A stretch of DNA of 64,000 nucleotides, taken from NCBI GenBank assembly GCA_000469685.2, contig LS997567.1:35523005-35587004 (forward strand). Direction: 5' to 3'. The notes below the pieces were generated by a model. That model had not been told where the DNA came from. It made no database searches and worked only from the letters and a program-made list of their open reading frames with translations. The position numbers and the translations under genes were made by a program. Every line of letters starts with the position of its first letter. Position 1 is the stretch's first letter. Positions 34,210-45,000 of this stretch are shown one piece after another. This stretch comes from Haemonchus contortus (Eukaryota; Nematoda; Chromadorea; Rhabditida; Trichostrongylidae).

Positions 34210-36340
34210 TGAGAGTAAGCCAGAGCAGCAACATGTAGTCAAATTCGTGAAGCGATTGATTTCTTACAAGTATTCCCTGATGGCAGCTTCATTGCGTGTA
34301 ATATTAGTACTTGCCTTCACGATCTTTGATTGTTCTACTTGAGTGGTCCGAAAAGCAAGGGGAGGAAGGAAAGTAGAATTATGTTTTAGGTTTTTTGTTT
34401 TTTTTTATTTTTTGTTAAGTAACCCGTAGGTATGATTTCCGTAGTTGGTGAGGTAGGTGATGTACTAGAGGATGGCTAAGTACTAGGAGCTTGTAAACTC
34501 CAGAGTGGAGGGAAGACTCGTCTTTTTAGGGCATTGTGCTCAAAAAATCCCTCGATAGTGGGTTCAGAAAGCTGAGCATCAATTAGAAAGTATTTTTTTC
34601 AAAAATTCTACATGACAAGTTGTAACAAAGTAATTTAGGAGAAAAAGAAACTGAAATGCGTGTCTGATTTGCGGTAAGGTGTTTGTTTGAGCAGTGAAAC
34701 TACGTCGCCATTGATCAATCGATACTGATCAAAACTATCGGTTTTCGCTCAAGGCTCAGAAAGCACAAAGCTTCGACTACAGTCGCAGAAGAAAAAAAAT
34801 TTGTACAAAGACCAAGATAATTTTCAATGGTATCGATTTTGTAACCAAGTACGTGGTGTCGTGCCTATCCATGATTATAACACAATAAAAGACGAATTCT
34901 AGAATGCCATAAATGAGCAAAAATTTCGCTAATTATGTATGAAAGGTTGTCGTAAAAATTTGTGACGTATATCCAATAGAAAATTACAAAGTACAAGTAC
35001 TCATAAGTTGAACAAAGGGCATACTCTCTGAAATTGTGAGATAACAAGCAGAAGAAGCGCGAATGGGGTCTGTTACCGTTTATGTTGTGCCTGTGGGGTT
35101 TTTTGTTGCTGTCAAAGAGGTATTGTAATGTATCGCTAAAGATCTCATGATACGCGCCATGAATTTCTTGAAACTGCCTAACGGATCCTACAAAATTCCA
35201 TTCTCATTGTATCCTACCACTATAATATCCTGTTTTGATCGGGTATAATCTTTGATTACCTGCGAGGTGTTATCAAAGCAGGTAAACAAATCTATACATA
35301 GCCGTCTATATAAAACATTGGAAATAGAAAGTTTTGGGCCTAATAAATCGCAATGATCCTAGTCAGCCATGGAGTTGAGCTAGGTTTTTCTTTAGAGAAA
35401 ATCTAGAAAGCTTTTGGATTCCAAGTTTCAAACTTTCGTATAAGTTGGAGTTAAAAGAATTATAGTGGTCTAGTAATCTTCTGGACAATAACTCGAGTAT
35501 AATGCTAGTAAGGAAGGTGTGCTACGCGCTCATCTGGCCGTTAGTCGGATTTCCCGCGCCAGACCAACGAATTCTACCAGGATCGGCTAATTGGCATCCG
35601 ATTACTTGAGGATTGCCTTGGGTCTACGCCATGTATTACTGAGTTGATCCTTCTGCAATTTTACAAATTTCATCGTTTCGATGGGAAAAACACCGTGACA
35701 AATGCGGATGTTGCACTAGGACGAATTCGCGAATGACGTGCTGATCGGAAAGTGGACTAAAGGCCGTCTTCCCTCACCCTTCATGGGATCATTTGATATT
35801 ATTGTTTATTTCTTGTTGCTCTCACATTTTTAGAGTGTTCGGAAAGTGCTGCTACAGGAGTGAATGCTTTTGTGCATTACCCATTAGTTTTTTCTGGAGC
35901 TCCTTAGATCCTTAGCTGAACATGAGCAATACTAAAGTGGTCGGACTTTCGCTCTCATTGTATAGCCTGTAGTACGAAATTAAAAGCAGAACCACACGAA
36001 GGCGTTCAGCTTTCAGGAACGCGTGCCTGTCCAAAGAATGGTGACAAGTTATGACGGAATGCATGCCGCGTCCCCCTTCACTTCCCCACTTCTAAGGTTT
36101 ACATCAACTTAAAGGAGTCCTGTCAATGTTGGAGTGAGCCTTCCGGAAGTGATCAATGAATAATAAAGAAAGTGCTCTTAAAAGGAGGGTCACAGGGAGT
36201 GGGTTAAGGTTACACACTTGCCAATGGATGGTCGCTCAATAAAGCCCTAAGACAAAAGTTCTACTCAGGACTCCGGATGAATTTGCAATTATGCTTGACT
36301 TATTTTGTAATTTCTAATACTGAGCCGTGTATTACATGTA
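34210..36340. other. gene-poor stretch, nothing recognised
   Basis: AT-rich, no long open frame, no recognisable repeat, followed by a short (TA)n run near 36350-36366. Confidence 0.5.
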
Positions 36341-36754
36341 ATGCTGTAATATATATATATATATATAGCTCTAAATACACGCTGTGTTGAAGCTACAGCT
36401 CCCTATTCGATACAGTACAAGCTGGATGAGGCAAGGAATGACTTTTGTCTGGATTCCCGTGGACCAACTAATCTGGTTACAAACTTCCAACCCGATTTCT
36501 GGCCGAGGAGTGTTTGAGCAGTAGTCATTAGTAGTTGCTCAACGAGTTTACTTTACTTCTTCCTGATTTCAGTCGCAAAGAAGACTGCGCATGCAGAATA
36601 GCCTATGGTAATCATTATGTACATTTTGAGATTGAAGTGGAGCCCTAGTTCAGAGTACAGGACTAGCAAAGAATACAAGAAGAAAACGAGCAGAAGATGA
36701 ACGCTTTTGCCTAGGTGTCGCTTCCAGCAAGTCGTATGGAGACGTATCGAAACA

Positions 36755-37030
36755 GCAGACCAGGTTGGGTGTGGTGCAGTAGGAACGAAATGGCCACGTC
36801 GCGGCGAACGACGCCGCGCGCGAAGGAATGTAGCAGGATGCAGCAGCAAGTAAAAAAATCCAGGAACAAAAGAACTGACAGTAGGGTCATGCCTGAAGAA
36901 ATAATCGCATAGCGATTGAGCTGTATGATGTACGCTAGAACTGTTATAACGAGGCAAATGGTCCGCAACAGCCGCGTGCGGAGGATTGATTACACAAAAC
37001 TGTTCCTACTGCCCGTCTCACGACCATATT
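36755..37030 (+). repeat. dispersed GC-rich repeat A, copy 3
   Basis: Closest match to the reverse complement of 974-1240: TGTGGTGCAGTAGGAA, GACGCCGCGCGCGAAGGAAT, CAGGAACAAAAGAACT, ATCGCATAG, TGATTGAGCTGTATGA, CGCTAGAACTG, CAGCCGCGTGCGG and CCTACTGCCCGTCTC occur in the same order and spacing. Confidence 0.8.
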
Positions 37031-38690
37031 TAGCAACCAATCGCCCTAAAACTCTGCATGCAGCCTAGTTTGCAATTAAGTTAGATTTTTGTAATTCGCA
37101 ATTTTGCAAGTGTTCGTATCATATCTGCTGCTCCGATGCAGAGTACCTTCACTGTGACTGAAAAAAGTTAATTAGGATGAAAGAAAGGAAGAATCCCGAT
37201 AAATGAATCTTGAAAGGCGGCATTATCTAGTTAGGCAGGAGGATGATGGATCTCTGGTATGTTAGGAGTTATCTCAAGTGTCAACATACTGAAATATTCA
37301 TTTCCGCTGCAATTCCAGGTATCATCCTATAAATAAGGCAAATACAAGATCGAAAATGATGAAAGCCAACAGACTACGATTGGCGAGAGTATAATGAATA
37401 ATGGACAGCTTTGGAAATGTCTTGTGCTGCTTAAAATACAACAAAGATTGGTAACATTCAAGTCTAAATGCTTAGCCATTTTCATTTTGTGTAGGGAATT
37501 AGAAATTTCGAAGCAAGCGCTAATTCAATACATTAACAGACAGATTCATTACGTTTTTTCAGGTGGTACGTAAGAAAACGTGTAATGCCACTTTGTTTAT
37601 GTGAAAAATTACTGAAGTTCTGAGCTGAGGGTGCTGCTAATCGTGGCTGTGGTACTGACAAAGATCCGAATGCAGATGACGCTCAATGTTCTGGTTACTT
37701 GATGTTTGTTTGTTTGTTTAGTTGTTTGTAACTGTAAATGTTTGGTGTAACACTGAGTAATCTCCAATGACTGTGTATAATTGAAATTATATACGACATA
37801 CGTGTTTTTATTATTAGGTTCAGCCGATGGCGCTTTATTACTATTATAGGTTTAGCTGATGGCGCACTTTGAGGGCATAATAAATGAGTAAATATATAAA
37901 TAAATATTCAAATGTTCCAACTTATCGGGTTGTTGGAAGACTATTAATCATGCTTATTTGTTATTATTTATTATACTCTACACGTTATTTATTAGCTTAT
38001 TGCTTATTCGTTTACACACTTCTATAGTTCTGCAACTGTTGTCGAAGCTATTTGCCTTCTGCGGACGTGAACAAAAGCCAGTAGTTTCAATCAGTATCAA
38101 TTTATCGCTGTAGAATCGGGTCTTTTGTTAAAACTTCACATTTTTGCATCTTGATATGTTAGTGAGGGACCATTATGGAGCTGAACCTTTTTTAAAGGTA
38201 TTTTTCACAGTGACAGCGCGAACACAAAGGGAAGGAACTACATAGTTTTACTCTATGCCAAATCATCTGGAAGACTATTAGAACAATAACATTAGTCAAA
38301 GTCGGAAGTAGCACTCACTGTTATAGAGAAGTTTAGAGTAATACTAAATTAGGTTTGGTTCAAAGTGTAACTAAAGCGTTTCCTATGGGGCACGGTGAAG
38401 TAGCCTCAACTCCACCGTAATCATAGGTTCACTAAAACACGATTTTTTCTCGACCACTACCATCTGCTGTGTGATTTGGCGCAGCTCGTCGAGGTAAGGT
38501 CAGGTGAAGCTTGATTTGTTCAATTGATCGCATCAAAGGGACAATACGCCATAAAAATGGTTTTGGCCATTTCATACTACATAGTAGCAATGTGGGGGGG
38601 GGGGGGGGGCTACGGCTACGTGGGAGCAAAATGAGATCCTTTGTATGTGCAATCAGTAGAGCCCGCTAATAGTCAACGGTCGTATTCTTT
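37031..38690. other. gene-poor stretch, nothing recognised
   Basis: AT-rich. Contains a short direct repeat (GATGGCGCTTTATTA / GATGGCGCACTTTG near 37825-37875) and a 16-base G run (38594-38609). No supported gene. Confidence 0.5.
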
Positions 38691-38796
38691 TTATGAAATT
38701 TATTCATTCATTCGTACGCTATATAAGGCGATACCAAAAAGGTTACATAAAAAAACAAATCCAACAAACCAAATGAGGGCAGCAACAATATGAATA

Positions 38797-39748
38797 ATAG
38801 GTCGATGCATAATCACTGCGGATTTTTTCGCGGCTTCTTTTCTCTATTCGAATATTGATTAGGGACTTAATAAGAATAATCTTCTCAATTTCCTCAACAA
38901 AAAATGCTTAGAAAGTCAGCCACTATTTACCCTTTAATGCCCCACTCTGTTGAGAAAGGGCTGGATTTCTATCAAATTTTTTCAAAGAAGGTGAAACCGG
39001 CTAGAAACTCGCCTAGAGGGGTAATTTGACCTGTAGAACACGAATATCGCATCCACTCATAATGAAAACGCCTGGGACACTAGTTAGGGGCAAGTTTTCA
39101 GCAGGAGCGGTGACCCCGCGATTTGGCACAGGCGCATTTAGCGCAATCGCTAGGCATTCTTATAACAAATGGATGCAATATTCGTGTTCTACGGGTCAAA
39201 TTACCCCTGTAGGCAAGTTTCTAACCGGTTTCATCTTCTTTGAAAAAATTCGGTAGAAATCCAGCCCATTCTCGACAAGGTGGGGCAGTAAAGGGTAAAT
39301 AGTGCCGAAAGTCATCTTCATACGCTCTATTACTTCGAGAAAGGTTGGAAGGTGGCACAGTCATAAAGTGATCTCAACAAACTTCTCGGCGATGGAATAG
39401 CAAGTCAAAGCCGAATAAGGAATGGAATCTGCTTTCACATTCACCCTATCCACCGACAGAAACTCCTGTGAATCATAACGTCGACCCTTCATTGAAAAAT
39501 TGGCTAGCGAACAGATTTTAAAACGAAATGAATGACTTTATGGCCGACGTCAGGGCGTGGATCGCCTCCAAAAATCGAATCTTCTTCGCTTATGGAATAC
39601 GACTGCCTGGCAAGGGGGAAGCAGTGCTTGACGTAGATGGTGGATGTGTTCCGGGGTAATTATTTGAATATTTCTTTGCTAAATATTTCTATCGTTCCTC
39701 CAATTAAAATTTGCTGAAAAAATCCGCAATAATTATGCATCAACCTAA
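38797..39748 (+). mobile_element. decayed mariner, 0.95 kb, carrying a nested MITE
   Basis: The ends TAGGTCGATGCATAATCA...GCGGATTTTTTC and the reverse complement of CCGCAATAATTATGCATCAA at 39725-39744 form inverted repeats of the TTAGGTTGATGCATAA type known from mariner elements. Plus-strand remnants of the transposase C-terminus are readable at about 39430-39655 (HSPYPPTETPVNH, then WIASKNRIFFAYGI), interrupted by a stop. The element sits inside another repeat whose uninterrupted copy is at 52930-53220. Confidence 0.8.
38917..39308. mobile_element. palindromic MITE nested in the mariner, about 390 bp
   Basis: The arms 38917-39065 and about 39160-39308 are reverse complements: CACTATTTACCCTTTA, GGGCTGGATTTCTA, TTTTTTCAAAGAAG and GGGGTAATTTGACC occur in both. 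Non-coding. Confidence 0.85.
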
Positions 39749-40638
39749 TAGAAAGAGCAAATAGCGAGTACCACGCCTAAAAAAACTTTTTTTGGCGATT
39801 GCCTTTCTGGAGGATGTCTATACAGTCCCTCACAGCAGGAACATGCGCTGCTCTGCAATATGTGAAATCTCGTCCCAACAGCACGTTCGTCGTGTGAACT
39901 CGAAAACTCAAAATTCGTTGTCTAACCGTATTCATCGAAATGGTTGAAAGTGACTGTAGATTTCGCGATTTCCACGGATTTTTCCTCGAGCCTCGCCTCC
40001 GACGGACTATACTTCATCGACACTTTTGTCCTGTAATCGAAAAAAAGGCAAGTGAAGTTGCTTAGTACTGTGCTTCCAAATTCAAAAGAACGGTCCCATA
40101 GTACAAAAAAAAAGAATGTCTTATTCAACTGAAAAGCTATTGATTCCTGGAAATTCCACGCTTTCCATTTGGCGTTCGTCATTTCTCGAAAATTTGTTAC
40201 GAATGGATCAGTACTACTGCGTGAATGGCAGTAGCAGTTGTAACAGTTGTAGTACAACTGATGACGAATTCTCCAACGAATATAAAAGAACTGCCACCGA
40301 CCCGATATTCAACCATTTCCTTACAAATGCTTTCAGCGAATTTCTAATTCCATAGGATCCCCATCTGGCTCCTTGAATGAAATTCTGAAGTTTTAGATTT
40401 CTTGAATATTTAAACTATTTCATTAGATGAAATCTTGCCTTATCCTATCAGTTCTAACGGATGAAGTATCATTCCGAACTTATTGCCGTTCCTTTCACAG
40501 AATCGGCTAATTTTTAGAAAAAATAGGAATAGGGGCTAATGGGATTTTGGTGCTCCCTTCAGGAGGATTTCCAAAGTGGTTAATGAATTTTGAAACAGCT
40601 GCTAGATTCTTAAGATGAGCTCTTAGGAAACTTAACCC

Positions 40639-41583
40639 ATTGACGACACCTTGACGAGCATTGACGCCTTGTAAAAGTCTCACCTAGAACTGAACTTTGG
40701 CTTTTTTTCAGAACAAACACATAAATAAATCATAGAATTAATTATAAGTAATTAGTAACAAAGCACAACAACTTTAAGAGATTACGTTTCACGCGACAAG
40801 ACTTGTGTTTCTTATTGAAACAATCCAAAATAATTTCCTGAACCTACTGCAACGTATGTTGACCCTTTTTGTTTTTTTTTTTCGATGCGAATCCTTGCTC
40901 TTTGGGCATTGCTGCGTAACACTCTACACTCCTCATCGTTGATGATTCCTTTTAGACCTCTAGGTATCTCCTCCAACACATGTCGCATGGAGTGACAATG
41001 ATGACTCGAAGTGTAGCCATAATTAACATTTAGCAGGGATTGGACCACTTCTAGTTTGAAGTCATTAATCCCGACATTCTTCACCACATCTTCGTACAGC
41101 TTCCATGCGTTCACAACTCCAGCCATTTCATAGGTGCTGCTTTCGAGATGTCCTTGTCGTTGATATTATAAGAATTTGCAATTGGCCAGGCGACTATGTG
41201 GCGCACGACTTGTCTGCACTTGTCCTAGCGAGGCAATAGAAATTCACATATTCACTAACAGCAGGCAAAATTTCTTGCTAAATCCAGTTCTCCCTTTCCT
41301 ACAGCCTCCTAAGCCTCTAGGTGGCAATTTCCTGCCTTTGCTTTACGAGTGCATCAAAGCTGTTTCTATGTCACTAAGAGGGGGCAGACAAGCAGAGTAC
41401 CCCCTATCGGCTACTCTTTCCGTTCACCAACATAATACACTTTTGATATTGCCTCTCAGCTTTGGCTCCAAAAAGTACACCTCGTCGGACATCTTGACGC
41501 GCATGCGCGTCAAGCTGGCTGCGCCCGCCAAAACGCTCATGTCCCACGCGGCCGAAAAATCCAAAACGCGCGCTGTCGTCAAT
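40639..41583. mobile_element. 0.94-kb insertion with 10-bp inverted ends, absent from duplicate copy 2
   Basis: ATTGACGACA at 40639-40648 is repeated in inverse at 41574-41583. In the paralogous segment the flanks are joined directly (near 54720-54745). Inside are a 104-codon minus-strand frame (40812-41126) and a 22-bp perfect palindrome (41493-41514). No transposase recognised. Confidence 0.55.
40812..41126 (-). CDS. hypothetical 104-residue open frame within the insertion
   Basis: ATG at 41126, stop at 40812-40814. The product starts MAGVVNAWKLYEDVVKN and has a basic Gln/Arg/Lys-rich tail (RARIRIEKKKQKG). No signal peptide, no membrane segment, no motif I know. It lies wholly inside a segment that is absent from the paralogous locus, so it arrived with the insertion or is a chance frame. 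I do not recognise it. Confidence 0.3.
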   Translation of the reverse strand: MAGVVNAWKLYEDVVKNVGINDFKLEVVQSLLNVNYGYTSSHHCHSMRHVLEEIPRGLKGIINDEECRVLRSNAQRARIRIEKKKQKGSTYVAVGSGNYFGLFQ

Positions 41584-42098
41584 TGGTCAAGAGACATTTT
41601 CTGTCCCGAGCCATAGATACACTGAACGCTGGTGAACCAAAAGTACAAAAAAAAATTGAAATTGTGAAATTGTGTGAAATTGAAATAAAGAAAAGAGGCG
41701 GAAGAATTATCGAGAACTTCAGTTTCTTCTCCTTATGGCTACTCCAGTCAGGAGTACACACTGAAAGGGTGGTTCTAGATAATGTTCTCAGAACTTCCTT
41801 ACATTTTCACCAATGTCTACATCGACGCTCAGGTGATAAGTTCTACATCAGAACTATCATGTCGAGTAGATTTACAACAGTTACGGCATACAGTACCGAG
41901 TGAACATTAATCTTTGTTTGGAGAAAGGCGCTTGTCTGATGTTTTTTTAAATACCACAGTAGGGCTCAAAGTTTGTCCTGGCCATTCTCAACAAATGATT
42001 CTGATAGGCTGAAACTGATCCAGTTCATTGAAAAGTCTCGTTTACGGTTGTGATTACTAGTACAAAATCAAGTCCTATTCTCCTGATTCAGGCGAACA

Positions 42099-45000
42099 AT
42101 GCACAGACTCTCTGCAGCTCTAGTTTTCCTTCAACTGCTATCTGCTTGCTTTGCAAATCTAGTAAGTTGATTGTTCGCTCTAACATGGCACGAAGAGTTT
42201 TCATTCAGAATTAATTACATTCAGCTGAAATTGTAACAACTATTGTGGATGTAATATGAGAAGTGCCTATCTTAAAGGCTTAGTTCACGATAATTTTGAG
42301 GCGCCCTTTTTCAGTTAAAAAGTGGGAGCATTGATGTAGAGCGAAGAGTCGGTGGCGAAGAAAACGAGTAAATCCACCTACTTCGCGAAAAATGTAAAGT
42401 AGTGGTAAGAGAGGTTGTACGAGATCACCATGACGGGAATGGCACGGAAGGGCTACTCGGACGAGTTTCCAGTTTTAGCAATTATGCTAAGTGCTGACTA
42501 CACCAAACCAATATATTGAAAATGCCTTCATTGGCGCCATGGATCACGGACAGTTGTTTGAACTTCTCACTTGGTCTCGCTTTCAAGTGTGCAGCCTCTA
42601 CAACACCACTGGAACTCGTCAGCGGTGGGTGTGGCATTCACATGATACAATGTCTGGTCTTTACTGTGCCCTATCCGGGACTTTTCTCGGCCTGAAATCG
42701 CCACATAAGGGACTTTGAATTTGTCTTATAGGGAAATCTAAGAAACCATTTCTATTGTAAACTGTGCCTTTAAGTGGAACACAGTGTTTAGGGTGAAATT
42801 GAATATTGTTCAAGAAAAGCTGAAAAAATCAAGACGGAATCTTCTGATGACAGAAGTGCTCTCAAATTTTTCATGAAGAAGTTGTTATTCTGGCTAGGGT
42901 TCGTCATGCGGTAGCTGTTTGCAAATGTGCTATGCTGGATGCGGATCAGGAAGCTGTAACTGTCAGAAAACATGCGGTGGCGTCTGCGGAGGCGGAGCAG
43001 TGGCCGTCGGTGGCTATGTAAGTGCTTGGAATGGAAGTCGATTCTTGCAAACTCAGTTCCTTTAATGGCAGAGGGGTGAGACACATGAAAATGTTACTTT
43101 TCAAAGAGCAACACAAAAAGTAACTGAACGTGTACACCTCGCATTTCAGCTTTGCTTATTTTGATTCACTTCTGATTTGCAGGCTTCTTGTAGCACTTGT
43201 CTACAGTCGTGCTATGCTGGATGTGGGTCGGGAAGCTGCAACTGCCAGAAGACCTGTGGTGGCGTCTGCGGAGGCGGAGCAGTGGCCGTCGGTGGCTATG
43301 TAAGTGCTTGAAATGAAAGTCGATTTTTGTAAACTCGGTTCCTTTAATGGCAGAGGGGTGAGACACATGAAAATGTTACTTTTCAAATTGCAACATAAAA
43401 AGTAACTGCACGTGTACACCTCGCATTCAGCTGTGCTTATTTTGATTCACTTCTGATTTGCAGGCTTCCTGTAGCACTTGTCTACAGTCGTGCTATGCTG
43501 GCTGTGGATCAGGAAGCTGCAACTGCCAGAAGACCTGCGGTGGCGTTTGCGGAGGCGGAGCTATGGTCGTCGGTGGTTATGTAAGTGCTTGAAATGAAAG
43601 TCGATTCTTGTAAACTCGGTTCCTCCAATGGCAGAGGGGTGAGACACATGAAAATTTTACCTTAATGTTTTCTATACCCCAGAGCTGTTAAACGCGCAGT
43701 ATTACGGAACATGTACAGAACGGCTGTGGAGGTGTGTACGGGGTAACGAGGAGTGGGAAGATTCCAGAAGGTTAGCACAACAAATAGCTAATCGGAATGG
43801 ATACACAACTCGGCAGCATGGCTCAAGCAGATCAAGGTCTATTCTATATGAAACTGAAGATAAGATGTATCTCCAATTACCATTCATATCAGATCGATTC
43901 AGCGCAGTTATTCAGCAATGCCTGAAAAGAGCGGATCTAGCCAATGACATTTTCTTGGTTAACACACCAAGAGAAAACATTAAATACTAGTAGGTTAGAA
44001 ATCCACTCTATGACTGAATTTGCATCATGGATAACTGCGTGATCTGCCCTTATGGAAAAGTAGGAGACTGTGCACAAAGGGCTGTGGTTTACCAGCTCCA
44101 GTGTTTGACATGTGATGCTTGCTATATTGGAGAAACTGGGAGACAGTCATGTGTTCGTGCAAAAGAACATTTAGCTAGCTAACGAAGGTCTTGCTCGATT
44201 GCACCTCTTGGGAAGCACAGAAGAGAAGGCCATGCTGGTTGTGACTTTGACGTCAAATGCGCGGTTTTGGCCTACGAGGACAGTATTGGTGCCAGAAAGC
44301 TCCCGAGGCTTTCTTTATAAGACATCGAAATCCGAGCATGAATAACAAGAATGAGTGCATCAACATAACTGGTGACCTCTTGCCTTTCATCCCTCTATGT
44401 GAGCTTTGATAATAGAGACTGATACGTGTCACGTCACGATACTATTAAAGGGTCATGCTTGACCGGGCTGTCTCAATTGCTCTATTGTCTCTAAAATTGA
44501 GCAAGTGTTCGGTGTTGGTGGAATTGACGTAAGTGGCTTGTTGAAATTTCTCCTTAGTTGGAAGTTCATCGCTCTGAGTTGCAACGAGTTAAGAGCTGGT
44601 CTACGTCAAACGTGATAGGTGATACTCTAAAGTTGCGATGCGCTTTCAGGCCTTCGATAAAGACGAGTTTTTCGAAACGTCAGGCCAATAAAGATTGCAC
44701 CCTTAAAAACCTGTATGGCATAGAAGAATTGACTAATTATAGCACAGATGCCCATGTTTAAGGAAAGGCGAACATGGAAGTTATTTTATTCAATTCTTTG
44801 ATTTGCAGGCTTCTTGTAGCACTTGTCTACAGTCGTGCTATGCTGGATGTGGATCAGGAAGCTGCAACTGCCAGAAGACCTGCGGTGGTGTCTGCGGAGG
44901 CGGAGCAGTGGTCGTTGGTGGCTATGTAAGCGCTTGAAATGAAAGTCGATCCTTGTAAACTTGGTTCCTCCAATGGCGGAGGGGCGCGACACATGAAAAT

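Larger units (their letters stand above)
39840..42098. repeat. segmental duplication copy 1, upstream part (pairs with about 54100-55218)
   Basis: Stretches such as GAATGGATCAGTACTACTGC, GTACAACTGATGACGAATTC and TATAAAAG at 40200-40290 recur at 54280-54370. The last ~150 bp before the start codons of the two cysteine-rich genes (GCTGA.. ACTGATCCAGTTCA at 42010 and 55130) also match. Copy 1 carries an extra 0.94-kb insertion (40639-41583). The shared segment probably includes the promoters of both genes. Confidence 0.75.

Noticed and set aside
40203..40355. 50-residue open frame starting MDQYYCVN whose start and stop are kept in the duplicate at 54283-54435
   Set aside because: Most differences between the two copies change the amino acid, so there is no sign of protein-level selection. 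The conservation is that of the duplicated segment, and a TATAAAAG lies inside it.
41176..41616. 146-codon plus-strand frame
   Set aside because: It crosses the right boundary of the insertion at 41583, has biased composition and no recognisable motif.
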